From positions 3,643,201 through 3,707,200 of the forward strand of contig OX345638.1 of NCBI GenBank assembly GCA_947044365.1: 64,000 nt of DNA, read 5' to 3'. The notes under the pieces are model-generated. The model was not told the origin of the DNA, did not search any database, and saw nothing but the letters and a program-made list of their open reading frames with translations. Both the position numbers and the translations under genes were made by a program. Positions 37,209 to 46,920 of the stretch are shown piece by piece (the stretch's first letter is position 1; each line of letters starts with the position of its first letter). This stretch comes from Petrosia ficiformis (lineage: Eukaryota; Porifera; Demospongiae; Haplosclerida; Petrosiidae).

Positions 37209-39795
37209 CACCTGAGGCAAATGAAAAATGAAAAAATGAGTTGCCTCAGGTGGGATGTACATGTAAACAGATAATGTATAATTACATGTACATGTATGTT
37301 GGCTACAGCACAGTTTGGACATCTCAAACATCTTTTGACAATTGTAACCAGGCACAGCGAGCTGATGAGTCATGGATAAGTAAGCCCTCAGTTAAAATTA
37401 AGGTGTGGAAGTGAGTGTTTCCATCTACATGTGTATACGACAGTATCTTTGGAACAAACATACATGTATGGGACAATCATGTCATCATGGAACAAGTTTA
37501 TGGAACAAACAGCTCATAACAGAACAATAGACAGCTGTCTATTCATATATTTTGCTATTATATACAAATGTAAAGGGAATTCACACAATACCATAATTAC
37601 AGTACTACAGAACTACAATATTTAGAAGTACAGTTGACTATCAATTTATTAAAGTTTAGCTCCTATCATAGTGTGTAAACTTAAAGCCAGGTCTCCTATA
37701 CGCATGAAACTTCATGTGCCTAGCATGTACATCAGTTACAATGACTACAATTACATTAATATGAAAATACATGTACATGTACCATTTTCTCAGACTTCTC
37801 AAAAGGTCTAATATCAGAGTTGATGTCATATACTAATCCAAGTCTTTTCATATTAGATTTCAGAGATAATTTTTTATTCCATTTTTCACGAATGTTTGAC
37901 CTAATAATCATGAATTACATGTAGGAAATAAATCAAAAAATAATATTGATATACACTGTACATGTAACTTACATGTATTACATGTAGTTTGAAACTTTGA
38001 CTGAATATTTTACTTATAATAATACATTTAGCTTGTATTCTCCTTTTTGCTTCTTTCTAACTAGGATGGCAAACCTTTTGCCTCATTCTCAGTTCTAACT
38101 GTAGCTTTATGCTAAGGAATGTGTGTATTTTGAAGGTTCATCTTTGTTGTTTCCTAAAATACTTGAGTACCTTGGGGCAGAGTCTGTTGCTGTCTTACGT
38201 TATTTTTCCATTTGATAAGCCTATACTAAACATGTACATGTGTAGCACTATTAAGTGGCAACAATTCTAGTTTTCAGTACTCAAGACGCCATTGCTTATT
38301 CAATCTTGTTTACACATGGTTATATTGTGAGCATGTGCACAATGCCACATGTAATTATGATAACTCAATCGTGACAATCCCAAAAATCAAATTTTATTGT
38401 GACAATCGATTAATTGTGATTATCGACCAGCAGGCCAGCACTTCTTATTGCCAAATGTTTCAGTTACTTAATTGGCATCAGTTGCATGTACAAATTATCA
38501 ATGTACTATACACATAATTGAAGTTTATAATACAGACACACTAATGTTTACTGACTTGGACACAAATGTACATGTAACTGATTACATGGTATAATCAGTT
38601 TAGAAAGTAAAAAGGTGACTAGTTGAGCACAAGACTTCAAAAAAGAAGATTTGGTTATATTTTTTATTTAAAATACATGTATAAGAAAACTGGTGACAAG
38701 TTGATTTAAACTTGTAAAAATACAGCATAATTGCATCATGATAATTATATTGAAAAGTTGCAGTAATATTCAATCTAAAAAAGGTTGTATCATGACAGCT
38801 GTAAGTCTGGCGAGCAAACCTTTCGCCTCCGCTTTTATATTGGGAGGGGGTGTAGGAAAGGTCTGGAGACTCTTGACACAATTTCATGGGCCGTAGGAAT
38901 GTAATTAGTCAATGTCACATGATTTCACTACGCCTAGGCAGTGCTGCTCTGCTGTGACTATGTCTCTGTTTAGTGAGTTTGCCGTCTGCAAAGTGCAAAT
39001 AAAAGATTGTATGGAGCATCATATACAAGTAGCCATCTCGTTCTCTACAATTATTTAAAGTTGAAGCCACTAGATTAGGCCTTGCTGGTAGTACTGCCCT
39101 TCAAACACCTGTGCTACAGAAGGATCTTTACCTTACTTTCAACAACTTCAAAAGTAAACCTAAATCAGTGCTACCAGAGAACTGACAACAATGATAATAC
39201 ACTTTGGATAACAATTTTTGAGAATAACTTTATACTAAATCAAATACAACTGGCAATATGTAGTAGCAAAAGCTTTGCCACTACCAGTTGGGAGTGAAAT
39301 GAACACATCTTTACCTTGTAGATAGTGTAGTATCTATCGCTTCCTTCTGTTTTACTCTTAAATTCATGTAACCTAGCTCTTTAACTGCCACGGTTTGGAC
39401 TGCCTCTTCCATTTTAATCCCGTGCTCATGGCTAGAGTCATGTGACTATTTGTATCTCATTGACTCTATCAACATTCCTGTAGAGCCCATGAAATCGTGT
39501 CAACAGTCTCCAGACCTTTCCTCCACTCTGTCCCAATGTAAAAGCGAAGGCGAAAGTTGTGCTCACCAGATTGGACAGCTTTATATTATACATACATGTA
39601 CATGAGTTGGATGTGTCTGAATACTAACGAGGAATTTAATTAACTACTCTAAGTAACAGACAAGCACAGGAATATGTTATCTTACATTTTTACTGTGTAT
39701 CTATCTTTCTGATACATCTTCTTGAATTTCCTTCCATATCGTGTTGTATTTATCTTTTTCCCTTTTCCACCAGAACTCTTCTTTACACGACCCAT
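31914..39795 (-). CDS. NOP16: Nucleolar protein 16 (NOP16), complete, 5 exons, 201 aa
   Basis: Exons: 39795-39686, 37900-37783, 36220-36082, 33685-33579 and 32045-31914. Joined they give 606 nt in frame. The N-terminus MGRVKKSSGGKGKKINTTRY and the basic segment after it fit NOP16. The second exon has the family core, W-x(6)-N-x(3)-LGL-x(2)-D-x-N (KLSLKSNMKRLGLVYDINSD). An acidic then Lys-rich linker follows (KKKPKQRKRKYKK). The end carries LSTAEAEYVANLLTLYGTDY and VAKENYDQLTEIQLRKKCEQ, matching the conserved 'YGxDYKAMARDxKNY..QxT..QLRxK' region. NOP16 is a nucleolar factor for 60S ribosomal subunit assembly. Slightly longer than the human protein (about 178 aa). A minus-strand AATAAA lies at 31864-31869. 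The introns carry many repeats. It starts 109 bp from the divergent poly-UBL gene. Confidence 0.92.
33175..33500 (+). repeat. Dispersed repeat, family I, copy 2
   Basis: Relative of 2815-3110, sharing GTTATGTCAACTTCAGA, GCATCTAGACTATATGGAAA and CCAAGATGGCAATTAGATGG. Lies in NOP16 intron 4. Confidence 0.6.
33765..33802. repeat. (TA)n microsatellite
   Basis: TA dinucleotide tract in NOP16 intron 3, just 5' of exon 4 on the gene's strand. Similar tracts lie at 14268-14294, 19088-19132, 40090-40132 and 41704-41725. Confidence 0.85.
34278..35100. repeat. Two-word minisatellite (12- and 15-bp units, about 820 bp)
   Basis: The array is built almost only from GATGATGTAGCT (12 bp) and GAGTAAAATGTAGCT (15 bp) in irregular order, with rare variants (GTAGTT, GAGTAATAGCT, GAGTAATACCTGATG). 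Both units are multiples of three, so two minus-strand frames stay open for about 300 codons (QLHHQLHFTQ-type and SYIISYILL-type). It lies inside NOP16 intron 3, has no splice support and is better read as non-coding. Confidence 0.95.
35214..35528 (+). pseudogene. Degraded Ty3/Gypsy-like gag relic with zinc knuckle
   Basis: The 104-codon frame contains RHRLLAEKDLTFNKA, typical of the end of the Gypsy gag domain, and CCHCGGTHLAQRVIC, matching the CxRCGGxHxAxxC knuckle common in invertebrate Gypsy elements. Downstream the frame runs into low-complexity sequence. No protease, RT or LTR was seen nearby. It lies in NOP16 intron 3 on the opposite strand. Confidence 0.55.
35670..35770. repeat. Short inverted-end repeat
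   Basis: ACTAGGGCTGG at about 35669 and CTAGCCCT near 35764 are inverted ends about 100 bp apart, with an internal hairpin CTGGATGAACATCCAG. Possible hAT-like MITE remnant. Target duplication not resolved. Confidence 0.4.
36429..37107. mobile_element. piggyBac-type non-autonomous element (679 bp, TTAA target)
   Basis: TTAACCCTTTGACGACC at the left is matched by GGTAAAGGGTTAA at the right, with TTAA at both edges. The left subterminal region repeats (A)ACGCGTCATTAT twice, about 36457-36472 and 36494-36512. No transposase ORF. It lies in NOP16 intron 2. A fragment resembling 36955-37035 is at 55385-55475. Confidence 0.8.
37173..37262 (-). mobile_element. SINE-like copy with (TTTC)n tail
   Basis: Second copy of the element at 12986-13085, keeping the TTGCCTCAGGTG hairpin and the (TTTC)n tail but truncated inside the B box. 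In NOP16 intron 2. Confidence 0.7.
38795..39590. mobile_element. Element with long (about 90 bp) diverged terminal inverted repeats
   Basis: The left end, about 38799-38890, includes GGAAAGGTCTGGAGACTCTT then CACAATTTCATGGGC. It is the diverged reverse complement of about 39484-39585, GCCCATGAAATCGTG then CAGTCTCCAGACCTTTCC. The interior of about 600 bp is unique, without a recognisable transposase. Lies in NOP16 intron 1. Confidence 0.7.
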
Positions 39796-39904
39796 TTGCA
39801 CGTGGTTCAGTACTACACTCAATAGTCAATACGTATACGATATACTATACTGCAGCTATAGGGGGTGTGGTGTTGTATGTTTTCCTGCCCCTGGCCATCA
39901 GAAT
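39796..39904. promoter_or_regulatory. Candidate bidirectional promoter, NOP16 / poly-UBL
   Basis: Only 109 bp separate the two divergent start codons. The interval has a GC-richer patch (TATAGGGGGTGTGGTG) and no clear TATA box or repeat. Transcription start sites cannot be read here; 5' UTRs may overlap or the core promoter may sit inside transcribed sequence. Confidence 0.5.
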
Positions 39905-40087
39905 ATGAAGGTTTTTGTAAAGACTGTTAGTGGTCGAGCGACACCTTTGGAAGTTGATCCTGGTGACAATATCTACAGACTAAAGCTAGCTGTATTTAAC
40001 AAAGAGAATATTTCTCCTGATCAGCAAAAATTAATTTTTGGAGGTTAGCAGAAGTAAATAAATTGCGTATAATATATATAATTTATA

Positions 40088-40135
<48 letters not shown>

Positions 40136-43100
40136 GGTACGGTGAAACATCAAAGTAAACCACAGGTTCATAAATCAGATATAGCACCCTGTGGTCAGAT
40201 ATACATGTAAAACCTGCCATTGAAACAGACTACAAGAAAAGAACGCTTACCTTCTCCAAAGTGCCGACAAAAAGGTAGGAGAAGCATCAGACATCAACAA
40301 AGGTTTTGTATTTCATGAAATATATTAATTATAACACGCCTACTCGTGCTATATCAGATTTATAATCACCTCGCCCTCAGGCTTGGTGATTATAAATCTG
40401 ATATAGCACTCGTAGGGTGTTATAACCTATACATACAATGTATATATATATATATAATTATATACATGTGTATATATATGTAATATATATATACCATGGC
40501 TTTGAGGTGTATATGGCGAATACAAGACCTGAGCCCTGAGATATAAGCCCGAGGCAAAGCCGATGGCTGATATCGAGGGGCGAATGTCCTATATTCGCCA
40601 TATACACCAAGACGACATAGTACATATAATATATTCAGTAACTTACAGAAACGTCAAACATGCCAAATACACGATAGTTGCCATGTTCAGAGCCCCGCCC
40701 ACACGAATTATAGTAAACCCTTCAGGAAAATGTAGCGATTTTAGTGACAAGAGAGAAATAGTAAAGTGAAATTACAATGAACTGAAAATATCAGTCAGCT
40801 TTATGTGGATTAGACTGATGTTAAATGTACAATCCGTCATTCCCTGAAAATTTAGCTGTTTCATGACATCATTCACAGCTTCTGGAGGTTTTTTCCCCTC
40901 TGTTTGAGGCTTGGTAGGTGAGTTAGTGCTGCTAGAAAAGAATGAATGCTGAACATCACAACCTACTTTCTGAGGCTCCAGAGGTGGGTTAGTTAAAGAT
41001 AAGCATTCTTCCTTTGCAGTTAAAGTTGCTGTGTTTTCAGTTGAAGGAACTGAAGCTGCAAGAGTTCGACATAATGTCTTCAATTGTGCCGAGGATGTTC
41101 TTTCATATGAACGCACACCATCTTTAGTCAGATGACCAAAACATTCCATAATCAATTTTTCAAGCACATTTGCATAGTACATTCTTGAAATTGATGTAGC
41201 TCGTAAACTGTGATTTGTTTTATTTTCTGTTTTTAAATTAGCCATTTGAAATATTTGTTTTAGTCGTTTATCCAATGTATTGTGTCCAAGTGGCTGAGAT
41301 GAATACCACAGGTCTTCTCGAAACTTTGCTAGAGGCATACAGTAGAAATAATTTTTCTCTATTGCAGATGATGGAAGTTTAGATACATACATCTACAACT
41401 GTAATAAGTGCACATGACACCAATCACCAAGTAAAGGTTGTTCATAATGTCGTACAGTTTTGTTATACAAGTTCAACTGTTTTGAACCACAAGGTCGGAT
41501 CTTTGAGCCATTTTCTGTGTATTCCACAAACTTGAATACTTTAGTTGGGTCAGCAGGAGATGGTAATGCGCATGCTCTGTATGATGCAGCAATTGTCACG
41601 TGGAGGTGAGTATATCAGTAATATACACCTGCGGTTGTCGAACCTGGTTGTATATCACGTATATACAACCCGGCGGCCCTTTGATGTTTCTGTTAGTTAT
41701 GGTGTATATATATATATATATATAATTATATATATAATATCTTACTGTACATGTTATTCTGGGCGCGGGTTATTCAGGCAGAGTTTGACCCTTGCGTGAG
41801 GAGATTGTCTGCCTAATTTTGTTCATCTACTTTTTATTTTACTACAATAAGAATATAATTTAATAATTAGAACAGAAAAGAAATATTATTAATTAATGAA
41901 AGTATTAACTTTAAACTATTGATGACTTTTGGATCAACTGCTCGATTGACATGTGTGGTAACTCTTATTTTGGTTTATTAAGGGAACATTAACAGTAGTA
42001 CTCTTTATGTAGGGATGGGCCGGAAAAACATGGCTCCCATACACATGCATATTTGAATTGCAAGTAATGAGCTGAGATCTCTGCTAGTACATACAGATAC
42101 ATCATACATGTAAGTCTTGATACACACTGATATCCAGTGTTTTCACCACTAACAATACCTTGGTTATCTGATCGTACAGGTAAGCTTTAACATTGAGACA
42201 GCTGGCAGCAGGGTGAATGTTTACAATGTACAGAATCAGGGAGAACAGGTTAAAAACAAGATGTATTGAGAAAAAAATATTCCTATAATTGCTTTATGAT
42301 GACTATATCAATCATTGCTGAGCGCTAGTGTCTTTACCTTTCTGTGTACTCGAAATCTGAGGCCTGAAGAAGCAAGTGTTAATGCAGTCTAAGTGCACAG
42401 AAACTGAGTTACTGAAGTACTCTTAGGTTCTAAATGATGACTTCCTCATCTCTGAAACTCAACAACTTCTACTTACTTGTTAACGATTCCTGCATCATCT
42501 TTATACTGTTTCTCTGCTGTATACAACAGTTATTACCTTCGCTGCGAAGTGTAGGCGGAAGGGTACGGTAATCATATTGTATGTGTGTGTGTGTTCGCAA
42601 AAATTTGGGAAAACTAGGAACATTGTAGCTCCACCCATTTCATTTCACTCATATGTGTTTGAAGCCACAACAATGTTTCTAGTTTGATTTTAATGCTGCA
42701 ATTTTAATACTGCTCTTGGTAGGACTGGAGTGTAATTTGCAATTAGGGCTAAAATAGATAGAAGTTTTCTGTATCCTGATATTCGCTTAGTTTAATGATA
42801 TTCGCTTAGTTTAATGGGGTCAGCCTCTGCCAGACTAGACGTGGGTATAATATATGTATTTAATGCTAGATAGTAGATAGTATATTAGGTATAATTGTAT
42901 ATTTGTAGCATAACAAATCCATAATTACATTTCACAATGGGACATATTAGAATTAGGAATAAGGCCAATACACCATAGATATACAGTAAGAGTACATACA
43001 TGTTAAGAGGAGACTAGTGTCTATCAACACATATATCCATTAAAACACTTTGTGTAAAGTAACGTAACAGGCACATGACATTTCCAACATAAATTATTCA

Positions 43101-46100
43101 TAATAATTGTCATAAAGTGTATGTCACGTTACACAGTATTTTAATAGCTGTATGTGTTATTTGACACTATTCCTCACTTGTGTACTTCTGCAGTTACATG
43201 TGGTGTCAAAAATGAATAAAGATAATTAACTGATAAAATGGTAGTGTATGGATAGCTGTAGAACATATATGTATGTATAATTTTTACTGTAATTTATTTA
43301 CATATGGTTTGCTTCAGGTAAAACGCTAGAAAACAATCATACCATTCAGCACTATGGTATTAATGAAGGAGCAACGATTCATCTCTTAATAGAAAAAAAG
43401 AGAGGTGATGTGATGAGAATTTTCGTCAAAACACTAACAGGTATATATTATCTACAGTTCACTTTTTATTATGTGTATTCTGTGGAAGTTTGAATATATG
43501 TATATACCCCTCAGCATTCAAACTACTGTACATTTTTTCAAGTTGTACTGCATGTGGTTATGTGACTTGAAATACACAATGTATTTGCTTGTCATTTGGC
43601 CTGCAATGAATAGTAGTTTGTGGTATCCGGATATTCGCTTAGTTTAATGAACAAATATCACTTGCTTTGAGGAAATGTTATCATAACTCGTTTCTAGTGA
43701 AATATGAAATGTTAACTCACTATTTTGAACCTAATACCCATAAAAGTAATATCCCTTTTTCCCAAGTTGGAAGTTTTTGCATCCTACATATCATTGATGG
43801 TTTTATTTTTGTACAAGCAGTACATGTTAATTGCATTAAACAAAAATAATAATATCTCACATGTATAAATGACTCGCCTGTACCTACTTAAATGTGTACA
43901 TTTACTTGCTGTACAGGAAGTCAAACAACTTTGGTAACTGCTTTTCCTGGATATCAAAGTGTATATGGTTTGTTGCACAAAATTGTGAAATAGCAGGAGT
44001 GTCTATATGTTCAATCAAATCCAGAAATCCAATAACATGTAATTTGTATCCAGTAAGAGCTACTACTGTTCCTATGTCAATATGGCTGAATATAATTTAT
44101 CTAGCATCTGACAGTTTCCTAATTGTTTTCTCATCCATAGTCACTGTTCTATTAGTCACTGTTCTATTGGTCGTGGTCTTTACATTATCATATATTTATT
44201 TACAGGGACGGTAATTGCAGTTGACATCGATCCTACTGATACAGTAGCTGATGTGAAACAAAAGATCTTTCATAAAGAAGGTGTCTCTCCAGAACAACAA
44301 CAGTTGATATTTTCTGGTATGTCCCTTGCTGATGAACATGTTATTAGTAGTTATAATATTCAACGTGACTCTACTGTACATTTGGTCATTAAAGTAAATC
44401 CTGATAAACCAAATGGAGAGAAAAGAAAAGTACATTCAGCTGTTCACAGTGTTAGAGATGTCGAACATCAACATCCACGTATCCATCCAGTTACAGCATT
44501 CCAATCACCTCTTCCAGTTCCTATTCCAGTAGACAGGTATAGGAGTCAGTTTAATCAACAAAGATCATCTCCAGAAAGAATGACAACATCCTTGGATAAC
44601 TATAGGACGATGCCTTTCTCACACTCGTGCTCAAGTCCAACTGACGACCAAATAACGCTTACAATTGTCACATATTCTGGCAGACAGCTACAAGTCCATA
44701 TTAGCAGTAAAGATAGTGTCAGTGGTCTAAAACAGATTATTACAGCTCGTGAGAACATTCATACTCAACAACACCTTATTAGACTAGTGTATGCTGGTAG
44801 AGAGATTCAAGATGGCCAATTGCTTAGTTATTACGGTATTACATCAAACTGTACAATACACTTACAATTGAGTGCTAAACCCAACATGACCTTATTTGTG
44901 AAGACATTGACTGGTAAAACATATGTGGTTTATCCATCTGAAAATGATACCATTTCAGAAGTGAAACAACAGTTACAAGAAAAAAGTAACATACCAGCTG
45001 CTTGTCAGCGTCTCGTTTTCGAAGGAAAAAATTTAGATGAAAATTCAAAATTGAAGAATTGTAACCTACCTTCACAATGTACTATTCATGTCATCCAGAC
45101 AAATCCACCTGTGGTAACACAGCCATCGCTACCAATCTTGGTACGTACGTTCACAGGAAAAACTATAACAATACTTGTAGGTCCAGGGGATAATGTGACT
45201 GACGTCAAACACAAGATTCAGCAAGAGGAAGGCTATCCTATTGACAAAATTACTCTTATGTTTGGAGGTAAAGAGCTTGAAGATGGTGCTCCTCTTAATC
45301 ATTATCAAATTCAGCAAGATTCTACACTTCTTGTATCTTTTAAACCTAACATGGCTATCGGTATATCTGTTATCAACACTTTAACTAATGAAACACTACG
45401 AATAGATGGCCTCAATACAAATGATTGTGTTTCAGATATTCAAGAAACATTGTTCACCAGATTGAATTTGCCAACGCATATACAGTCAATAGTTTATAAT
45501 GGTCGAATTACAAATCCTCGTTTAACTTTGGAGCAAAGTGATATTGTGGATGGTAGTGTCATATATCTTCACACCACACAACCAACCAAAGTCACATTTA
45601 ATATCAACACAGTTGCTAAAGTGACATGCCAGGTGAGTATGTCTCCATTTCAACCAACTCTTGCCCTCAAACAGAAAATTCAAGATATTTTGGGACCTCC
45701 AGCTAGCGAACAGGTTCTACTGTATGATGGTAATGTTCTTGATGATGAATCAATGTTGTGTGATTATTCAATAGCGGATGAAAGCACCATACATCTCTTC
45801 AGTAAACGTGGATCTACCAAACATGTGGTTGTTAAATTGCCTAATGGTATGTCAAAACCTCTTAATATACCAACAGATGTGACAGTAGCTCGGCTAAAAA
45901 TAATTTTACAACAAGATGAAGGTGTAATACCAAGCCTTCAAATTATCACTTATCGAGGTTTACAGTTAGAGCCTCAGTATACTTTAGGTGACTACGCAAT
46001 TTCAGATGGTGCAGTTCTTTCACTGAGTGTACTTTCTCAATCTCCATGGACATTTTTCATTGAAACAAACAAAAATTCAAAATCATTTTCTTTTAGTGCT

Positions 46101-46277
46101 AACCCCACAGATAGTGTGGGTGTTTTAAAATTGAAAATTGCCAATTATTTAAGTGTTCCTGTTAGTTCTTTGCTGCTATCATTCAGTGGTACTCATTTAT
46201 TAGATCAATGTCTTGTTGTCGAGTGTAATTTGCCAAACCCTTGTGTTTTATATGCTGAATTTGTACACATTCCTTAA
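39905..46277 (+). CDS. Protein with nine tandem ubiquitin-like domains (3 exons, 777 aa)
   Basis: Exons 39905-40043, 43318-43440 and 44206-46277 join in frame. Domain 1 (residues 1-76) is close to ubiquitin: MKVFVKTVSGRATPLEVDPG, with counterparts of K6, K27, K33 and K48 kept, but Arg at 11 and Glu at 63. Domain 2 starts at 79 (MRIFVKTLTG). A Pro/Ser/His-rich linker of about 85 residues follows. Domains 3-9 start near 237, 315, 396, 471, 549, 626 and 702 and become progressively less like ubiquitin. Domains 4 and 5 keep FVKTLTGKT and VRTFTGKTITI. No repeat ends in a free Gly-Gly: domain 1 ends KKRGD, domain 2 KVNPDK, and the protein ends FVHIP. It is therefore not a ubiquitin precursor and cannot be conjugated like ubiquitin. 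It may act as a rigid poly-ubiquitin mimic or binding scaffold (inference). AATAAA at 46350-46355. Confidence 0.88.
40133..40430. mobile_element. MITE-like repeat, family E, copy 2
   Basis: Same start (CCCGGTACGGTGAAACATC) and same terminal fold-back (CGTGCTATATCAGATTTATA and its complement) as 13921-14250, next to a (TA)n tract. In intron 1 of the poly-UBL gene. Confidence 0.75.
40507..41708 (-). mobile_element. Relic transposable element carrying a tyrosine recombinase
   Basis: The inner inverted repeats TAACTTACAGAAACGTCAAA (40639-40658) and the complement of TTTGATGTTTCTGTTAGTTA (41680-41699) flank the recombinase ORF. The left side also has its own fold-back, GGTGTATATGGCGAATA at about 40512 against TATTCGCCATATACACC at about 40595. 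Crypton-type elements normally lack inverted repeats, so the flanks may mark a different or composite element. It lies in intron 1 of the poly-UBL gene. Confidence 0.5.
40772..41599 (-). pseudogene. Crypton/DUF3504-like tyrosine recombinase, broken
   Basis: One reading frame is interrupted by a single TAG at 41393-41395: 41599-41393 (68 codons) runs into 41392-40772 (206 codons). The upstream part has the family's EYTENGSKIRPCGSKQLN-type region. The downstream part has the recombinase signature: HxxR in TNHSLRATSISRM, GH in MECFGHLTKDG and the nucleophile Tyr in VRSYERTS. The C-terminal 80 residues are Ser/Pro-rich. The catalytic N-terminal Arg region is not identified and no start is visible, so the copy is truncated. 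The same fold occurs in domesticated animal genes (ZMYM2, QRICH1, KCTD1 relatives), but the stop and intronic position argue for a dead transposon. Confidence 0.7.
41995..42200 (+). repeat. Dispersed repeat, family B
   Basis: Same sense as 60994-61215: AGTACTCTTTATGTAGGGATG, then GAGCTGAGATCTCTG, then TATCCAGTGTTTTCACCACT. In poly-UBL intron 1. Confidence 0.65.
42265..42540 (-). repeat. Dispersed repeat, family A (3' half, reversed)
   Basis: Parallel to 12120-12420; includes CTGAAGAAGCAAGTGTTAAT and TTACTTGTTAACGATTCCTG. In poly-UBL intron 1, directly adjoining the family B copy. Confidence 0.65.
42541..43735. repeat. Family D and J fragments around poly-UBL exon 2
   Basis: A family D-like end lies at 42541-42680 (GAACATTGTAGCTCCACCCATTTC). 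Family J fragments, with GATATTCGCTTAGTTTAATG, lie at 42725-42820 and 43595-43735. Exon 2 (43318-43440) sits between them and is intact. Confidence 0.5.
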
Positions 46278-46920
46278 TTTTTTTCCTACACACATGTATG
46301 TCAGATTTTTGTAAATCAACATTTTTTTCTAATTAGACTTTGTCATGCAAATAAAAAATTGAAAGAAGACTTTGTTATCTTCTAAACATATCAAATTCGT
46401 CAGATCGAAGCTAATGCAGTTCACAATGTCTATAATTACTGTACTTTCTTTTCACCAACTGATGATATTTGCATTAACCAAAACTTATCAATTTTTTAAC
46501 TATTAATTGTACTACATATGGGCTAAGAATGTATTGATGTGTAATACGTATCAATATATCAAAATATTGATATTTTCATTTAATGTCATGATACAATATT
46601 GGCTACTGCAGTTGTAGTGACATTAGTCTCAACTACAACCCTTATGGACCCAAGTAAGCATGCTCTTTTTGTGAGCTTGGGTAGTAGTGAACTGAGACAT
46701 TAAAATATTTCAAAAGACATACAGTTTTCAGAATTATCGTAACCAATATCAAAATTATTATTGTAAATAAATCTGTGGCTAATACTATTGTAGAAATAAT
46801 TATAACTAGACCAACTAAATAAGACAAGATGATTACCTTGTGCCTGGATTTAAGTAATTAGTAGACAATGAAATTTAAAAAGAGGAAAAAACATCTTAAT
46901 TAAAAATATTAGTGGTAATG
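46278..46920. other. Convergent intergenic region, poly-UBL / dehydrogenase
   Basis: 643 bp between two stop codons of converging genes, AT-rich, with the poly-UBL polyadenylation signal. No further gene seen. Confidence 0.7.

Noticed and set aside
38600..38887. Minus-strand ORF of 95 codons
   Set aside because: Its first part lies within the terminal inverted repeat of the 38795-39590 element.
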